DNA of 64,000 nucleotides from Dactylellina haptotyla. Taxonomy: Eukaryota > Ascomycota > Orbiliomycetes > Orbiliales > Orbiliaceae. Where the stretch lies: the NCBI GenBank assembly GCA_031310005.1, contig CM062379.1:1488001-1552000 (forward strand), given 5' to 3'. Position numbers and translations under genes: made by a program. The notes under the pieces are model-generated. The model made no database searches and was not told the DNA's origin. It saw only the letters and a program-made list of their open reading frames with translations. Below are positions 45,146 through 55,289 of the stretch, piece after piece. Each line of letters opens with the position of its first letter. The first letter of the stretch is position 1.

Positions 45146-48100
45146 ATGTTCGGCAAAGGCCTTCCAGAGAAGAGCAACTCAACAGAGAGGAGGAGTGCCC
45201 CGGCGACACAGGAAGGGCAGCAGTACAAGGTATTAACACTTAACGACCTTCCAAAGCTGAGTCCGGCGTCTACAACAGGTGTACCGCCGTTACGACCAAA
45301 TATGATCCCAACAATTACAACGACAGCATCTCATCAGATGACTTTATCTGATGGCCCAAGAAGGAGTCTACCTGAGGACTCATATGTGGACCCAGCGAGT
45401 CCAGATGAAGTGAGATCGTACGCTGGTTCTATTGTTAGTCCATCGACACCTAATGCAAGCCGAACCGACTATACATACGAAACAAGAGGTGGTGCACTTG
45501 CACCCCCAGCTCCAGTTCCGACACAAACGAATCCATTTCAGTCGAGAGAAGATGATGAGCAGGACTCACCAAATGACGACAAAAGTACACAATATGATAA
45601 CAAGAGCTTTTTCAACTACTACGCAGAGGATGGACGATCACAGTATGGCCAATCACAGGATGGACAATCGCAATATGGGCAGTCACAATACGACAACAAG
45701 AGTTTCTTCAACTATTATACCGAAGAACAAGCTGCCGGACGCCCCGTGATCCCACCGGTACCACCCATGCCATCAAAGCCATTGGATCTAAAATGGGGGA
45801 ACCAAAGTGTCAAATCGGAGAAATCAAAGGCTACAACTGCAACCACAGGTGGCCCTCCTCTTCGAACCAACATGTTAGATTTAGGAGCGTGGAGTCCTTC
45901 AACATCGAGAATGTCATCCAACCCATTTGGACGGTCACCAACAGACCAATATCCAGCTGGTTATGGATATGGATATGGGTACGCCACTGGCAATGATGAG
46001 GTTTCACCTGTCTCTGCGACAGAGGCGGTCAGCCAGGAGATCAGATATTCTGACTGTGGTGTTAACCCATTCGAAGGCTTAGATGAACAGGCGCTCAGGG
46101 AACGTGACTCTGGGGAAGTGGGTGATATTTGGAATATGATCACTGGAAGGGCGAAGGAAGCGGATACCAAGAAGCCAGCGCCTTCTCCAGCGATCCAAAT
46201 CGATGCATCTGCTCTCTCACCACAAAGCTCATCTGTCTTGTCGCCACCTGTCTCCGAAGTCCAGAAAATAAGATCACTTCAAGATTTCCAGATATACAGT
46301 CCGAATTCGGTCAACCGTTCTCCTAGTGTCACATCTCCATCCGAGTGGTTCAGAGATATTCTAATCCACTATGAAGGCCGCCCAGCGGAAATCAGCCGAG
46401 CAATGTCTTATATCCCACAACCAGAATCGCCTTATCCACCAGGATTATCTCCTTCCGAAATCACCACCATGGCGTTGCCATATCTTATTGACATTGAAAC
46501 CGAACTTGAGGAGCTACAGAGGTTGCGAGCCAACCCCCAAGCCGCAAAAGTCCAACAGGAACGTGACAGAGTGCGAGAGCTCATCCAGAGACAACTGGCT
46601 CATGACCAAGCCATCGATGCTTTGGAGTCAGCAACGGGCGGGAAGCGATTGACAAAAGAACAACTTGACCCATCAAAAATATGGGACGAGATCGACTTGA
46701 CCGCAGCCAGGCAATCCATATATGAAGATAAAAACCGTGCTCAAAGCTACATGACCACCTGGCCAGGCTTCGAGGATGAAACTTCAGAAGCCCCACCTGT
46801 CCCAAGGATACCATCCCAGCTCAACCAGCCTAAGCCTTTGGGAGGAGCCGGTATCGTCAAGATGAAATCACCTCTAGGTTCTCTTAACCGCAAGCCGGAG
46901 AAACAGCCAGAGCCGAACTCACCGGATGATATCAAAGAAATCCCTATAGTCCTAGATACCAGGTCGGAAATGTCATCAAACATCCGGGCTTTCAATGAGG
47001 ATAGCCCGGTATACAACCAATATCTCCAATCCCAACCAAGCCCCTCAGGTTCCGCTGTGAGCAATTCGCCTACGAACACCTCCACTTCTGGCTTCAAGTG
47101 GTCTCTTGCTAAATCCGACTACGACGAAAAGTTCCCTTCGCCTGTACCAAAGGCACACACCCGCAACGAGAGCACGAACACAGTATCAGCCCCTCCACCA
47201 TATACCCAAGGCGTAGGTATTGCGAGCAGCTCCCAAAACCCCCAGCGACTATCCGTATACTCGGAGCACTCTTCGGTCCCACAGGCTAGAATGATGCCTA
47301 TCAGAGCATCCGATCTTCCGAGAATCGCCACCGGTTCTTCCGGTGGCCAACAACAAGCAGAGCCTGTTAACCAGTCATTTATGCAATTTACTCCTACGAC
47401 TCCATATCGTGCTCGAAATGATAAGCGTGGAGGCGAGGGTCTAGGATCTCGCATCGGTCTTGGAGATATTGGTTTCCGTAGCTTCGGAGAATCAGACAAA
47501 CGAGATCGTGCAGAGAAGAAGAGGCAAAGACAAGAGAAACGGGAACGCCTTTTCAGAAGAGGTGGAAGTCTCTGGCTCTGTGGGATCTGCTGTGGTGTTC
47601 AGAAGATGACGAGGAAGCTCAAGATCTTCTGGTGGTCAGTATTCATCATATTCGTGGTCATTGCAACTACCGTTGGTACTATCCTGGCTGTCAAGAAGAG
47701 CAACGAGCGAGCTCCTGTCAGCCCAAGCCAGCCACTCAACCTAGTGACATTATCCGGCTTGCCACCAATGCCAATAGACCCCATCACAGTGACACCCCGT
47801 CTCCTGAACACAGTTGATACCTGTATCACGCCTTCAACTATTTGGAGCTGTGAACTACCCCCACCATTGGCAGGCGCCGTGAACCCAGACCAACCAATCT
47901 TTAATTGGAAGCTCACCGTAGTGAACACTTCGACCAACTTTGTCCAACCAAACCCTCTTGCCGTTCTCGCTGATGAGTATAAGAACTTCAGCAAGATCGA
48001 TGGGGTCAACAGCAGCCCACCAGAAGGCGAGCCCACCGACTTTTTTATCTCCCTCCTCCAAGGAAATACCTCAGATGCCGGTAGCAACGGTCCTGTGAAA

Positions 48101-48790
48101 GCCAAACGCGAACACATCCGTCACTTCCCCCGCCAGGCCCTTCCAACTTCCTCCACAACCGTTCTAGCCACTATAACTACTATTGAAAATCCCGGTGCTA
48201 CCAGAACACCCACCACTCCCCCATCTGTGCAGACTACTCTCTCTCCCGCAGTCCTTCCTTCATTCTACAACAACCAGCAACTACGTTTCTTCGATCGTGA
48301 CCTCCCTACCGAGCACTATAAATTCATCGTCCACTTTGATAAAGTGATCTACCTTCGTACCATTGATGGCAGTACATCTCCTGATGGTACCAACAAATTG
48401 GACTCCGTCGGTGGTGTTCCACCCTCGGAGGCTAGATTCATGTGCGTGTGGCCAAAAGTAAGATATATTACCAAAATCTTCACTCGCCCCGACGAAGTAA
48501 GCCAGGGAAAGAAGAAGTTCATTGTCAACCCAAATACCCTTGCTGTCATCAAAGACGACCCGAACGCCGGTGGGTTCGCAGGCTATGCAGTCCAAATCGA
48601 AGAAGATATCGCAAGTTACGTTACCGAGAACAGAGGCTCCATTACTTGCTACCCTATTGACGACCGTGGCAAAATTGACACTGCGGGCGCACTATACGCG
48701 AAAGTCACAAATGGTATCAATACTGGAACGGTTGGTACCGATTATCGAGGTTGTCAGTGTTCTTGGAGCAACTTTAAGGAAAGCTCCTAA
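45146..48790 (+). CDS. Large type II single-pass membrane protein, function unknown
   Basis: Intronless, 1214 residues. The N-terminal part of about 820 residues is hydrophilic, rich in Ser, Pro, Gln and Tyr and largely disordered. It contains a duplicated block DNKSFFNYYAED / DNKSFFNYYTEE around a SQYGQ repeat. A helical, likely coiled segment follows near residues 450-500 (YLIDIETELEELQRLRANPQ). A basic stretch and a Cys cluster (LWLCGICCGV, possible palmitoylation) precede one membrane helix at about 827-849 (WWSVFIIFVVIATTVGTILA). The C-terminal part of about 365 residues has six cysteines (DTCIT, WSCELP, FMCVWP, ITCYP, GCQC) and several NxS/T sites, so it is probably a disulphide-bonded domain outside the cell or in the lumen. 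Conserved-looking strands (RFMCVWPKVRYITKIF, RPDEVSQGKKKF) end the protein. I do not recognise a named family. Confidence 0.85.
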   Translation: MFGKGLPEKSNSTERRSAPATQEGQQYKVLTLNDLPKLSPASTTGVPPLRPNMIPTITTTASHQMTLSDGPRRSLPEDSYVDPASPDEVRSYAGSIVSPSTPNASRTDYTYETRGGALAPPAPVPTQTNPFQSREDDEQDSPNDDKSTQYDNKSFFNYYAEDGRSQYGQSQDGQSQYGQSQYDNKSFFNYYTEEQAAGRPVIPPVPPMPSKPLDLKWGNQSVKSEKSKATTATTGGPPLRTNMLDLGAWSPSTSRMSSNPFGRSPTDQYPAGYGYGYGYATGNDEVSPVSATEAVSQEIRYSDCGVNPFEGLDEQALRERDSGEVGDIWNMITGRAKEADTKKPAPSPAIQIDASALSPQSSSVLSPPVSEVQKIRSLQDFQIYSPNSVNRSPSVTSPSEWFRDILIHYEGRPAEISRAMSYIPQPESPYPPGLSPSEITTMALPYLIDIETELEELQRLRANPQAAKVQQERDRVRELIQRQLAHDQAIDALESATGGKRLTKEQLDPSKIWDEIDLTAARQSIYEDKNRAQSYMTTWPGFEDETSEAPPVPRIPSQLNQPKPLGGAGIVKMKSPLGSLNRKPEKQPEPNSPDDIKEIPIVLDTRSEMSSNIRAFNEDSPVYNQYLQSQPSPSGSAVSNSPTNTSTSGFKWSLAKSDYDEKFPSPVPKAHTRNESTNTVSAPPPYTQGVGIASSSQNPQRLSVYSEHSSVPQARMMPIRASDLPRIATGSSGGQQQAEPVNQSFMQFTPTTPYRARNDKRGGEGLGSRIGLGDIGFRSFGESDKRDRAEKKRQRQEKRERLFRRGGSLWLCGICCGVQKMTRKLKIFWWSVFIIFVVIATTVGTILAVKKSNERAPVSPSQPLNLVTLSGLPPMPIDPITVTPRLLNTVDTCITPSTIWSCELPPPLAGAVNPDQPIFNWKLTVVNTSTNFVQPNPLAVLADEYKNFSKIDGVNSSPPEGEPTDFFISLLQGNTSDAGSNGPVKAKREHIRHFPRQALPTSSTTVLATITTIENPGATRTPTTPPSVQTTLSPAVLPSFYNNQQLRFFDRDLPTEHYKFIVHFDKVIYLRTIDGSTSPDGTNKLDSVGGVPPSEARFMCVWPKVRYITKIFTRPDEVSQGKKKFIVNPNTLAVIKDDPNAGGFAGYAVQIEEDIASYVTENRGSITCYPIDDRGKIDTAGALYAKVTNGINTGTVGTDYRGCQCSWSNFKESS

Positions 48791-49537
48791 TCATTACCGC
48801 AAAAATAATTATTTGATACCCTTCGATAGTCTTAGTTTTTGTTTGCTTTTTGTTGTTTTCTTATATCGCTTTATTAGCCTTGTTTCTTCGATGTCTTTCC
48901 TTTGTTGGTTTTTACACTACCGCTCTTTACTTACGGGTTCTATCTGGTATATCCCAAACGCCCTACTTTTTAATATTTCATGTATACAGTAATTCTGAAG
49001 GCAAATACGCTGTGGGTGTACAAACATAGATAGCTAAATATCGCATGGATGGCAAGTTTATCGAGGGAAATAAAAGTTTTAGAGTTTCAAGATACACATT
49101 TCAAATGCTCTCCAGAGTAGATATTCCCAACTGGTTCCTCGACTTGAAATATTAAGAAGACACCTCACCAGGTCTATAAACACATTGAGATTTCCATTGA
49201 CTTTACATTCACACCCGTACAGCTAGCAATGATAAAGGCTCCAAGATAATAATTCATACCAGTGTTCAAGGAACATCGTGAACCCTGCGTCTCCAGACTT
49301 CAGATCTGGTATTTCGAACTCTCAGCCTAAAATTACCACAACAACGCGTGACCGCAGTAGAGTAATACATAACAACTCTGGTCGAAGCAAAAGTCAACTT
49401 AGCTTCGTAGTTACAGGCTTGTCGTCGTCGTCATCGCCTGTGACATTATAGTCGTTTCCACTCAAAACTAAATTCATACCAATACATATCAATATTCGGA
49501 TGTAAACTTAGACCAACGATGGAATAGTTCGAATTCA
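48791..49537. other. Intergenic region between convergent genes
   Basis: 3' flanks of the two membrane-protein genes. A short hairpin with a 7-base loop near 49293-49309 was looked at as a possible tRNA arm and rejected. Nothing else recognised. Confidence 0.4.
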
Positions 49538-50592
49538 CTAACTTAACTGACACGAATCCCCAGCAGGAATACTTTCATTCCCCAAATTGCATCTATTTCT
49601 CGCTAGGAGATTGCTAGAAACACACAGATACCGCCATTAGTCTACTGAGTCCCGGATACCTACGATCTTTGCATCAAGATATTCGCCGATGAGAGGTATA
49701 CACTTACGCAACATATTCAGATTTCCCCGTATTCCTAATCACAAAGGCATCCCGCGCCTCCATCGCACAATTTCCAAGTATAGTCTGCACCGCGGGTATT
49801 TCGAAATACCACCCGTCGCCTGTCGCCTCCGGCGGAGACCCCACTGCTGTGGCCGTACTCGGATAACCGGTGAGGTACCACGACGCCGTGTAGAAGTTAT
49901 CTACGTCCCCCGTGACCGTAGGATATATCGTTGTCGCTGAGGGTACGCCCTGCACGAGATTCGCGCATAGAGTCGGGTCTCCGGACGTCGTGGAGAGGGT
50001 TAAGCATATAGTGTGCACTCCGGTTAGCAGCTCTAATCCTGTAACGGGCCCGCTTGAAGGTTCACTGAAAGTAGTCAATGATGTTACTTCAACTGTGACC
50101 ACTTTAGGACCGTTAAGATTTGAGCTTGTCGATGCAAGTCCTGTCACGGTGCTTGTGGTTTGTGAAACTCCTGTGAAATGGAGAGTTTATTGATTAATAT
50201 TAAGACACAATTTTATTCAAGCCTGGGGATACTCTCCCACTACCTTTACTATCAGCAGTCCCCTTAGTGCTTTCCAGATCATTTTGTTTCTTTTTACCCA
50301 GCCCGACCCCAAGACCTACACCTAATCCAGCAAGGACGAGTACACCCGCACAGATGGCTATAATCCAGTGTAGCCGACGACTCCTTACCCTGACATTTTC
50401 ATCAATAATCCCACCCGGGTTGTAAACCGATTCTATTCCGCCGATTTGTTTCTCGTTCGGGCTGCCCAGCTGTCCAGCAGGATATATGTGAGGTCCGAAA
50501 TACCCGTTTTGATTCTGTGGCGGAATATTTTGACCCCATCCGTTCCAGTGGGTCCCAGCCCATGGGTCCGTGGTTCCAATATGATCGCTCAT
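49538..50592 (-). CDS. Small type II membrane protein with Cys-containing ectodomain
   Basis: Minus-strand exons 50592-50244, 50170-49708 and 49613-49538 give 295 residues. The N-terminal 74 residues are polar, Asn/Gly/Pro-rich and cytosolic in prediction (basic VRVRSRR before the helix). The helix spans about residues 75-99 (WIIAICAGVLVLAGLGVGLG), with the Gly-rich GLGVGLGVGLG face common in fungal single-pass proteins. The outer part is Ser/Thr-rich, then holds cysteines in HTICLT, TLCANL, GNCAMEA and, from the last exon, RCNLGN and DSCQLS. The third exon was added because SEYVA ends at a strong donor (GC|GTAAGT), and GTTTCTAG leads in phase to a short Cys-bearing tail. Otherwise the frame ends at about 270 residues. 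Function unknown. Confidence 0.68.
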
Positions 50593-51582
50593 CTGGGTGC
50601 CTACTTCCCTAGATAACCATTATGCCGGTAACGAAATATTTGAGGGGCACCAGGTGGATAGATTATATAAGAAACCTAAATAAACTGTTCTAGGATATTC
50701 CTTTGATTTGAAAGATCCTTTCGCCTTCCTCGGAGATCTTTAGCTGTATAACTCGGTTCATCTTGCCATCTCTCAAGATCTTATTCATTTCCTCAATAAG
50801 ATCCTAGACAACAATAGTAAGAAGTTAATCAAACGCAGCCTGAAGAAATATTGTCTGGTTTTGCAATACATTTACTGTCCTTCTGCCCATACCTTATTTG
50901 GAAAACCGGCGCCTCGGTGTGTGTTCGTATTCTTGAACCAATAATTAATTTGAACCGTCCCGTCTTTTAATCAAATCGAACTTATTGAATTTGAAAGAGG
51001 CGTTCTTGAGGGCTCAAAAAGCAGCAGCTATGGGCTGCAGGTGTGCTTGGCCATTCAAGCTTTTTTGCCAATGTTAGTATGCATCCTGCACTATATTTGC
51101 AATCGTGTCGTTGGTATCAGCCGCACGACGGGTATGCTGACAAAGGCCCAAATTCCTACCCCAAAGTTACTTGAGAATACCCTAAGAAAAAGAAATTTGA
51201 AAATAACCTGATTCAATACACTCAATAGCTCGCTCCTTCGTTGTTTTTCAGGATGAAGGAGCAGTTGTTTCAGCATGTGGTGTATCTGTACTTGTTCCAT
51301 GATCTTTTGAGGGAGACCATGCCTACAAATAGACAACAAAAATCATGAGAAGTGAGCGTTTTGGTCAAGCAAAGTTTTATAGGAAGTTAAGTGCATATTC
51401 TTGTAAGTTCAGAGTCAAAAAATTCCATTATCCACCTAATAATACAGTTGGAAGAAAATGCAGGGTGGTATGCCTTGCAATAATTTAGAAAGAATATGTA
51501 TAAGAAAAGAAAAGCAAAACTTTTTAAAGTTGCGGTTAAATAATGATTTAGGATAATTTACTTTTACGATTAGAGCGACCAT
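50593..51582. other. Region between the type II membrane protein and NSR1
   Basis: Apart from the candidate broken or unresolved gene listed at 50690-51339, nothing was recognised. The right part (51340-51582) is the AT-rich 3' flank of NSR1. Confidence 0.4.
50690..51339 (-). pseudogene. Probable broken or unresolved multi-exon gene
   Basis: Several protein-like pieces lie in order on the minus strand. A TTTGTAG acceptor at 51336 leads to HGLPQKIMEQVQIHHMLKQL and LLLHPEKQRRSELLSVLNQ (about 51335-51236). A middle piece reads LGLCQHTRRAADTNDTIANI. Next comes ASFKFNKFDLIKRRDG, then in another frame VQINYWFKNTNTHRGAGFP, which ends at donor AAG|GTATGG (50893). A clean 89-bp intron (50804-50892) leads to the last exon 50803-50690 (DLIEEMNKILRDGKMNRVIQ to FQIKGIS, stop). 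The last junction is convincing. The middle pieces could not be joined in one frame with GT-AG introns, and no start exon was found. A decayed gene, a sequencing error or a misread structure are all possible. Family not recognised. Confidence 0.35.
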
Positions 51583-53270
51583 TTACTCGTCGAATCTAAC
51601 TTTGGTTCCGCTGGCGACGGGTGTTCTGTTAGCGTTGAATCCGCCACGTCCACCACCACGGCCACCGAATCCACCACGACCGCCACGGTCACCAAATCCA
51701 CCTCGTCCACCACCACGGCCACCACCACGACCACCGAATCCGCCACGACCACCACGGTCACCAAATCCACCGCGTCCACCACGGTTGCCACCGCTGTTAT
51801 CACGGGGTTGGGAGTAGTCAGTGCGGATGGAGCGGCCACAGACTTGCTGTCCGTTCATGGCGGCATGTGCCTTCTTAGCTTCGTCGATGGTAGAGAAAGT
51901 GACATAAGCAAAGCCCTTCTTGTTACCGGTATCCCTATATAGAAAATTAGCATCGAATTCCAATGATTTAGGAGCTAGTTCGAAATACATACTTATCAGT
52001 TGGGATTCTGACACTGACGACCTCACCATGCTCGGACATGGCTTGGCCAAGAGCCTCTTCGTCGGCGTTGAAGCTCAAGTTACCAACAAACAAGGTGTCA
52101 CTTGGAGTGCTTTCGCTGTCACCGAATTTTCGGGCACGATCTTGAGAGTTGTTGTTGTTCTGGCGGGCAGTTGTGAAGTCGAGGTTGATAGGGCGGCTGT
52201 CGATCTCGGCACCCTGCTTCTCAGCAAGAGCCTTCTCAGCATCGGCGCGGGTAGCAAAGTCAACATAGCCGATACTGTAAGATGCCATTAGCCAATCAGG
52301 TCAAATACCTTGTAGATGATAGAAACCATAAAACTTACCCCTTCGACCTGTTCCTCTGGTTATCCCAAACAACTCTGGCACTCTCAACTGCGTAGCCCTC
52401 AAACTCGCGGCGGAGCCAGTCCTCGTCGACGTTCCAGGAGAGCTGGCCAACGAAGAGGGTCTTGGATTCCTCACCCTCACCACCAAATTTAGCCTTCTTG
52501 GGGGTAGTGTCAACTTCATCTTCAGCCTTGCGCTTCTTAGGTTCTGGAGCAGCTGGCTTCTTCTCTTCCTCGTCATCAGAGCTATCAGAAGAAGAGTCAG
52601 AGTCAGAGTCGCTGTCAGAGGAGTCGCTGGCAGCCTTCTTGGCTTCGACCTTCTTCTCCTCGGCCTTCTCCTCGGCCTCGTCGCTGCTATCATCGGAAGA
52701 AGAATCATCGGAGTCATCCTCAGAGCTGGAGTCAGAGCTGGACGCTTTGGCTTTTCCGCTGATTTTGATTTCTGCGCCATTCACCTTTGGAGCTGGCTTC
52801 TTGTCCTCAGAGTCTGAGTCGGAATCATCAGAGTCGGAAGAATCAGAAGAATCGACCTTCTTGGCTTCCTTGGCACTGACTTCCTTGGCCTTGACTTCCT
52901 CGTCAGAGTCGCTGTCATCGGAGGAGTCGGAAGAATCAGACTCTTCGGCCTTCTTGCTGGCCTTGGCGACGCCGTTGGTCTTAGCGGGCTTCTTGGTCTC
53001 CTTCTCAGACTCGGAATCAGAGCTGTCGCTGGAGTCGGAGCTATCGCTACCGCTGTCAGAGTCAGAAGAGTCGGAGCTCTCCTCGACCTTCTTCTTCTTG
53101 GAAGCCTTCTCCTTCTTCTTGTCGCCGTTCATGAGAACGGGAGCGGCCTTCTTAGCGAGGTCCTTGGACTTGGACTTGGGGGTCTCAGAGGGTTTGGTAA
53201 CGCCGCCGGATTTGACCGTGGAGAGAACGTCCTTCTTGGACTTCTTGTCCTTAGTTTGTGATTTTGCCAT
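51583..53270 (-). CDS. NSR1: Nucleolin-like protein NSR1/Gar2
   Basis: Nucleolar protein for pre-rRNA processing and small-subunit assembly. Minus-strand exons 53270-52339, 52274-51993 and 51934-51583 give 521 residues. The order is the classic one. A Lys-rich start is followed by a long acidic region of Asp/Ser runs alternating with Lys-rich patches (residues 60-265, SSDSSDSDS type, strong CK2 targets). RRM1 is at about 270-345 (TLFVGQLSWNVDEDWLRREF), RRM2 at about 375-450 (TLFVGNLSFNADEEALGQAM, GFAYVTFSTIDEAKKAHAAM). The C-terminal GAR domain has RGGFGGRGGGRGG repeats, the usual arginine methylation target. The introns interrupt RRM1 and RRM2. The antisense strand of the low-complexity parts is also open but is not coding. 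The gene is divergent from mL54 across a promoter with a repeated octamer. Confidence 0.95.
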
Positions 53271-54190
53271 TGTTTATGGTAGAGTGTGTGAGTAAGAGAA
53301 AAAAAATTTAAAAGGTGAAGGGGGTGAAGGGTAATAGGGTAAAATAAAAATTCTTTTCAAGCCAGCAATCCCACGGTCGATAATACTTGCCCAGTGATAT
53401 ACGATCAGGTATATTCGCGATAAGCCCTCAGAATGCCCTCGGAGAAATAGAAAAAATATTCTCGAAAAGATCCCTCAGAAATAAAATGTCAAAGTGACAG
53501 TCCCCTCGGTTTCCCGTCTAAAAACCCACTTCGGTATGAATAGAAGCCCTCAGATGCCCAAGTATTTCTCTCGCCCAAATATGATCAGGATATTTGACCG
53601 TATGGTATACAAGCCCTCTGGAAACGTCCTACGAATGCGTGACAAGCGTAGGATGAGTTTTTATGTGCAGTCCCCTTGAAGCCGACAGAGCCCACGAGCC
53701 CACAGTATGACAGCAATATACCCTCGGAGTATAACCCTCGGAGTCTAATCTAAGCAACTGCGACAGATGCAGATGGCTTTTGCTTTTGGCCCTTGTATGG
53801 ATTGAATGTCCCACGAATGGAAGATCCGACACCCTCAGTAAGAAGAGATATGGCAATAAGAACAAGAGAATTGGGGCACAACGAGAAGTTGCGAAGTAGA
53901 AAGGATGATGGTGATGAGAGAGAAAGGTGGAGGTGGAGAAGAGGAGAAGGAGCGAGACGATGGGATTTTGTGGAGCGGCAGAGTTTTTGCGACTCGACCA
54001 GAAAAAAAAAAAAATTTTTCCTGCAAAACGGTTTGCGACAGAAGCACCACGCGAAAAGGGAAAGGCGGCGCCAAGCCCACCTGCCCACCAGCACCAACCT
54101 CATGGCAACACCCGGCGGGCCTCTTCACCTGCATCGCCCAGATATCATCCCATATTCATCACGTAGGACCCCTCGGCGGCGCACTCAGTC
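53271..54190. promoter_or_regulatory. Divergent promoter of NSR1 and mL54 with repeated octamer
   Basis: A 920-bp spacer between opposite start codons of a nucleolar ribosome-assembly factor and a mitoribosomal protein. The repeated CCCTC(A/G)GA-like octamer is listed separately. The region close to the mL54 start (53850-54190) is purine-rich and open in several frames but shows no protein features. Confidence 0.55.
53425..53840 (+). repeat. Nine dispersed CCCTC(A/G)GA-like octamers
   Basis: Copies start at 53425, 53436, 53472, 53503, 53547, 53614, 53721, 53735 and 53833, all on the same strand. Six are exact CCCTCAGA or CCCTCGGA; the others are CCCTCGGT, CCCTCTGG and CCCTCAGT. Two longer surroundings also look alike (ATACGATCAGGTATAT near 53399 and ATATGATCAGGATATT near 53578), which suggests a decayed larger repeat unit. 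It could be a transcription-factor array or a degenerate tandem repeat. Confidence 0.6.
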
Positions 54191-54858
54191 ATGTCGGCCT
54201 GCGTCCAGTGTGTCTTCCGGCGGAGCCTCCGGTCGGCTGGTGCTGCTCCCGCTCGGTCCCCGTTCATCAGAGCGTCGATAGCATCAAAACCAGCTCGTCG
54301 GCTCATCTCGTCCTCGACATCTACACAGGCGGAGAAGCCTCAAGGTAAGACCTCCCCAGACTCCGGATAGAAGCTCAATTGGACTATTCTAAACATCCCC
54401 TTCCCTCCTACATAGGTTCGTCGAGCTCTCCTGCCGCTACCGCTAAGCCAAAATCAGTCTCATCCGTCCCTGCCGGAACCGTCCTCAAGGGTATCAACTT
54501 CAACAAGAAGCTCCAGGACCCCATTGCCCTCCCCGACGAAGAATACCCAGAATGGCTATGGAAGTGTCTCGAAGACCGGAGGCCTAGGTTAACAACTATA
54601 CCTCAAATTTCTGCCGAAGACGCGGCAGACCTGTACTCCAAATCCAAGGGTCGAAGAAAAGCTGCACAGAAGCGTATAGCAGCGAAAGAAGCAGCTGGAG
54701 TGGATAACCTAGAGGTGCCAGCCGATTACAAAACGGAAGACATGCCCTCTGGATCCTACGAAGAGAGTCAGGACGCCATCATGGAGGCGAAGAGGGCGAG
54801 TCGAGCCAGAAGAAGGGCCCTGATTAAAGAGAAGAATTTCTTAGGGAAATTAGGATAG
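54191..54858 (+). CDS. MRPL37: Mitochondrial large-subunit ribosomal protein mL54 (MRPL37)
   Basis: Component of the mitoribosomal large subunit. Exons 54191-54344 and 54416-54858 give 198 residues. Exon 1 encodes a typical presequence: Arg/Ser/Ala-rich with no acids until the end (MSACVQCVFRRSLRSAGAAP, then ARRLISSS). The mature part has the family block VLKGINFNKKLQDPIALPDE followed by EYPEWLWKCLE, and a basic C-terminus (RASRARRRALIKEKNFL). The length is usual for fungal mL54. The intron (GTAAGA, ATAG) joins EKPQG to SSSSPAAT in phase. It converges on LSM2. Confidence 0.92.
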
Positions 54859-55289
54859 GGTCCCTAACTGCCGTTATATATATATTTATCCTTGTGTATT
54901 ATTTATCATCAAGCCGGTGTCTACTAGCTACTGTACATATTACAATGCCAAAAAAAAATACCCAGCTAGCCAGGTTCCCGTGTGATATTGTCGTGCATAT
55001 ATATACATACGTATAGAATGTAAATAAGAGCAAGCCGCCAGAATAGGCGATAAAAAGAGGCCCAAGACGAGCCATAAAGACGAGAGATATGTAACCTCGG
55101 TTTATCCATAACCCAGCATAAACCCACCAAGCCATCTCTTTAAACCCATAACTTTAGCCTACTTCCTATCCCTCGCAGATATCTCGCTCGTTAACATCCC
55201 AGCAGACATGACCTGGGACGAGATGTTCCAACTAGCAATTTCTCCACAATAAATTGGCCAGCATGGATATTATAAGACGTTACTTTTAT
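54859..55289. other. Intergenic region between convergent mL54 and LSM2
   Basis: AT-rich 3' flanks, with a short ATATAT tract at 54877-54886. No gene recognised. Confidence 0.45.

Noticed and set aside
49285-49345. Hairpin with a CTTCAGA loop resembling a tRNA anticodon arm
   Set aside because: No paired acceptor stem or T-arm can be built around it.
51570-52270. Long open frames on alternative frames and antisense of the NSR1 GAR and acidic regions
   Set aside because: They are by-products of low-complexity codons (GGT/CGT and GAC/TCT repeats) in the real gene.
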